A DNA stretch of 64,000 nt from Leeuwenhoekiella nanhaiensis (lineage in GTDB: Bacteria > Bacteroidota > Bacteroidia > Flavobacteriales > Flavobacteriaceae). A program made the position numbers and the translations under genes. The notes below the pieces were generated by a model, which saw nothing but the letters and a program-made list of their open reading frames with translations, searched no databases and had not been told where the DNA came from. The DNA lies in the NCBI RefSeq assembly GCF_002744755.1, contig NZ_KZ319296.1, forward strand, positions 1 to 64,000. The letters are read 5' to 3'. This document shows positions 62,263 through 64,000 of the stretch, in pieces (within the stretch, counting starts at the first letter, position 1; each line of letters begins with the position of its first letter).

Positions 62263-64000
62263 ATGAGGGAATTTTTTTCATCTCGTTACATTAAGAGTTC
62301 ACTATTCTTCTTAGGAATCCTCTTGAGCCTGTTGAGTTGTTCATCGCCCTCGAAAAATAAACTAGATGAGCAGAATAGTAATCTTATAGATTCTGAAGTT
62401 TCGCTACAGAAAATAGAAAATCTAGATCAGATCATTCCAAATGACAGTCTGAGGCTTTCTATTCTTTCAAAACTTTCGCTTGAATATCTGAATAAAGATT
62501 CCACGCTATTTAGAAAAATCAATACAAAAACGTTAGAGCTTGCCAATCAACTATCTAATAAAACGGTAGAGGCTAATGCCTATTGGGATCTGGCCTATTT
62601 TCAAGGTAAATATTCTAGTCTGGATAGTTCTTATGCGTATTATTATAAAGCCTATCAAAAATTTAGCGAATTGAAGAATGACGCTAAAGCAGGTAAAATG
62701 ATGTTAATGATGGCAGTTTCTCAGGAAAATGCTAGGGATTATATAGGCAGTGAGAATTCCTCATTTAAAGCCCTCGAGCTTTTGCCGCAAACAAAGAAAA
62801 AGGATATTTATACCGTACATAATAACCTGGCCATTGTTTATAATGGTTTGGGAGATTTTGGTAAAGCTATTGAACATCATAAAAAAGCTTCAGCTATAGC
62901 CTCTTCAACGAAAGATGAAATTTTAATAGCAAGAAGTTCTAATAATCTTGCCGTTGTCTATTTAGAAAATGGTTTTTATGAGGATGCCTTGAGTTATGTT
63001 AAGCAGGCATTGGATGTTGAAGGCCTTAAACAAGCCGATACGGAACTTTATGCCATGGTTCTAGACAACTATGCGTATATTCAATTAAAAGCAGGGCAAT
63101 CTGAAGATTTTTTAAAAGCGTCCCGTGAGGCGTTGCATATACGCGATAGTATTGATCATAAGGCCGGGATGATGGTGAGTAGGATCAGACTTGGAGAGTA
63201 TTATTTAGATACGGAAGATACTGCCCGTGCGTTAGCTAATCTTCAGACGGCGCTTGCTTTGGCTGAGGAAGAGCAGAATGCCAAGTACGAGCTGGAAGCG
63301 CTATTAAAACTTCATAGTATTACCGGGAATCAGGAGTATCTGGACAGGTATCTGGTACTTAACGAAAAGCTTTTAAACGATGAGCGCGGAATACGCAGCA
63401 AATTTGCCCGTATACGTTATGAAACCGATCAATATATCAACAAAAACAGAAGCTTAAGCGAGCGTATCATCTGGATTAGCTTTACAGCTGTTGTGCTTCT
63501 TACGCTATTGGGCGTTTTTCTCTTTTTACAAAGGCAAAAAGCCAATCTTATTGAAGCCCGAATGCAGAATAGCCTCAAGGAATCAAATGCCGAAGTGTTT
63601 AAACTCCTGCTTGACCAACAGAAACAAGTTGAAATCGCCGCGGTTAAAGAGCGTGAGCGCATCGCCAGAGATTTACACGACGGGGTAATCAGCAGATTGT
63701 TTGGTACCCGAATGGCCCTGGGTTTTATGGAATCTGATAATCCGGCAACAGAAACACATCTCAAAGAACTTCAAAACATTGAGGCCGAAATACGAAACGT
63801 AAGCCATAATCTGGCTTCAAACAGTTTGACCTCAGAAGACGGTGTTGAAAAATTGATCAAGAAACTGATAGATACATTCAACGAGCATACGGCTACCTCC
63901 TTTGAGCTGCATGTTACCAAGTCTGTAGATTTTAATACCCTGGGAGATTCGGTAAAGATTTCGATATACTATATCTTACAGGAATGCCTGCAAAACGTAA
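62263..64000 (+). CDS. TPR histidine kinase with lipobox, cut by the window end
   Basis: The first 579 codons of a gene that continues past base 64000. ATG 62263 opens a signal with lipobox LLSC (Cys26). TPR repeats fill about residues 95-360 (NNLAIVYNGLGDFGKAIEHHKKASAIA, NNLAVVYLENGFYEDALSYVKQAL), then one membrane helix at about 403-424 (IIWISFTAVVLLTLLGVFLFL), a coiled linker and a HisKA_3 dimerisation domain with His472 in ERERIARDLHDGV. The last residues (YYILQECLQNV) begin the ATPase N box. It is a NarL-type sensor kinase; TPR sensors in the periplasm are common in Bacteroidota, but a lipobox together with a membrane helix is odd. Confidence 0.9.
   Translation, partial: MREFFSSRYIKSSLFFLGILLSLLSCSSPSKNKLDEQNSNLIDSEVSLQKIENLDQIIPNDSLRLSILSKLSLEYLNKDSTLFRKINTKTLELANQLSNKTVEANAYWDLAYFQGKYSSLDSSYAYYYKAYQKFSELKNDAKAGKMMLMMAVSQENARDYIGSENSSFKALELLPQTKKKDIYTVHNNLAIVYNGLGDFGKAIEHHKKASAIASSTKDEILIARSSNNLAVVYLENGFYEDALSYVKQALDVEGLKQADTELYAMVLDNYAYIQLKAGQSEDFLKASREALHIRDSIDHKAGMMVSRIRLGEYYLDTEDTARALANLQTALALAEEEQNAKYELEALLKLHSITGNQEYLDRYLVLNEKLLNDERGIRSKFARIRYETDQYINKNRSLSERIIWISFTAVVLLTLLGVFLFLQRQKANLIEARMQNSLKESNAEVFKLLLDQQKQVEIAAVKERERIARDLHDGVISRLFGTRMALGFMESDNPATETHLKELQNIEAEIRNVSHNLASNSLTSEDGVEKLIKKLIDTFNEHTATSFELHVTKSVDFNTLGDSVKISIYYILQECLQNV

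Overview
The window looks like chromosomal DNA of a marine-type member of the Bacteroidota, most likely family Flavobacteriaceae. The reasons are a SusC-type TonB receptor barrel, many Sec and Bacteroidota-style lipoprotein signals, promoter boxes of the TTG...TAnnTTTG type, little Shine-Dalgarno sequence, conserved flavobacterial membrane families (CreD, DUF1361, DUF2809, GIN-domain lipoprotein) and a tmRNA tag ending GESNYALAA. No phage, IS element, CRISPR array or tRNA gene was found.

Layout. 1-270: end of an rRNA operon (23S-5S spacer, 5S rRNA, terminator). 828-8224: a translationally coupled pair, a SusC-like outer-membrane barrel that lacks a plug domain and an alpha-2-macroglobulin that carries one. 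8458-10347: an exported metallophosphoesterase. 10564-30216: two tight convergent operons of exported proteases and partners. The plus operon is lipoprotein, CHASE2, FecR-like, propeller-caspase, TPR-CHAT. The minus operon, in transcription order, is outer-membrane barrel, caspase-DUF4384, trypsin-ankyrin, propeller-caspase. 30217-31058: tmRNA (ssrA) with att-like partial copies of its 3' end beside it. 31186-35645: GIN-domain lipoprotein, a LYS1/alanine-dehydrogenase-like oxidoreductase and small membrane proteins. 35673-38539: a CreD/Coq4-like/wHTH/membrane-protein operon with two matching 19-bp operators. 38579-39292: a perfect 102-copy heptamer array. 39453-44425: Ohr peroxidase, a lipoprotein, an ECF sigma/anti-sigma/effector operon and an M23 peptidase. 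44484-54579: carbohydrate genes (GH127, DUF5695-like, DUF1080 and two Tat-exported Gfo/Idh/MocA oxidoreductases). 54675-60715: DUF1684, tricorn-type S41 protease, coiled-coil lipoprotein and a RhlE-type helicase. 61056-64000: LytTR regulator, a 52-aa lipoprotein and a TPR histidine kinase cut by the window end.

Two systems stand out. The 20-kb protease locus puts three caspase-type proteins, one CHAT protease and one S1 protease, all with visible catalytic residues and export signals, in one locus with a CHASE2 sensor. It has the parts of an extracytoplasmic sensing and proteolytic cascade. Within it, the TPR-CHAT gene is split by a -1 frame change at a T TTTTTA heptamer. The plug/A2M pair suggests a TonB receptor whose plug is supplied in trans by a giant protease-trapping protein.

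A third signal is not a gene. Most tandem repeats between genes have a 7-bp unit whatever their sequence, from perfect arrays to decayed tracts that still keep the 7-bp register. This points to one repeat-generating process acting across the window.
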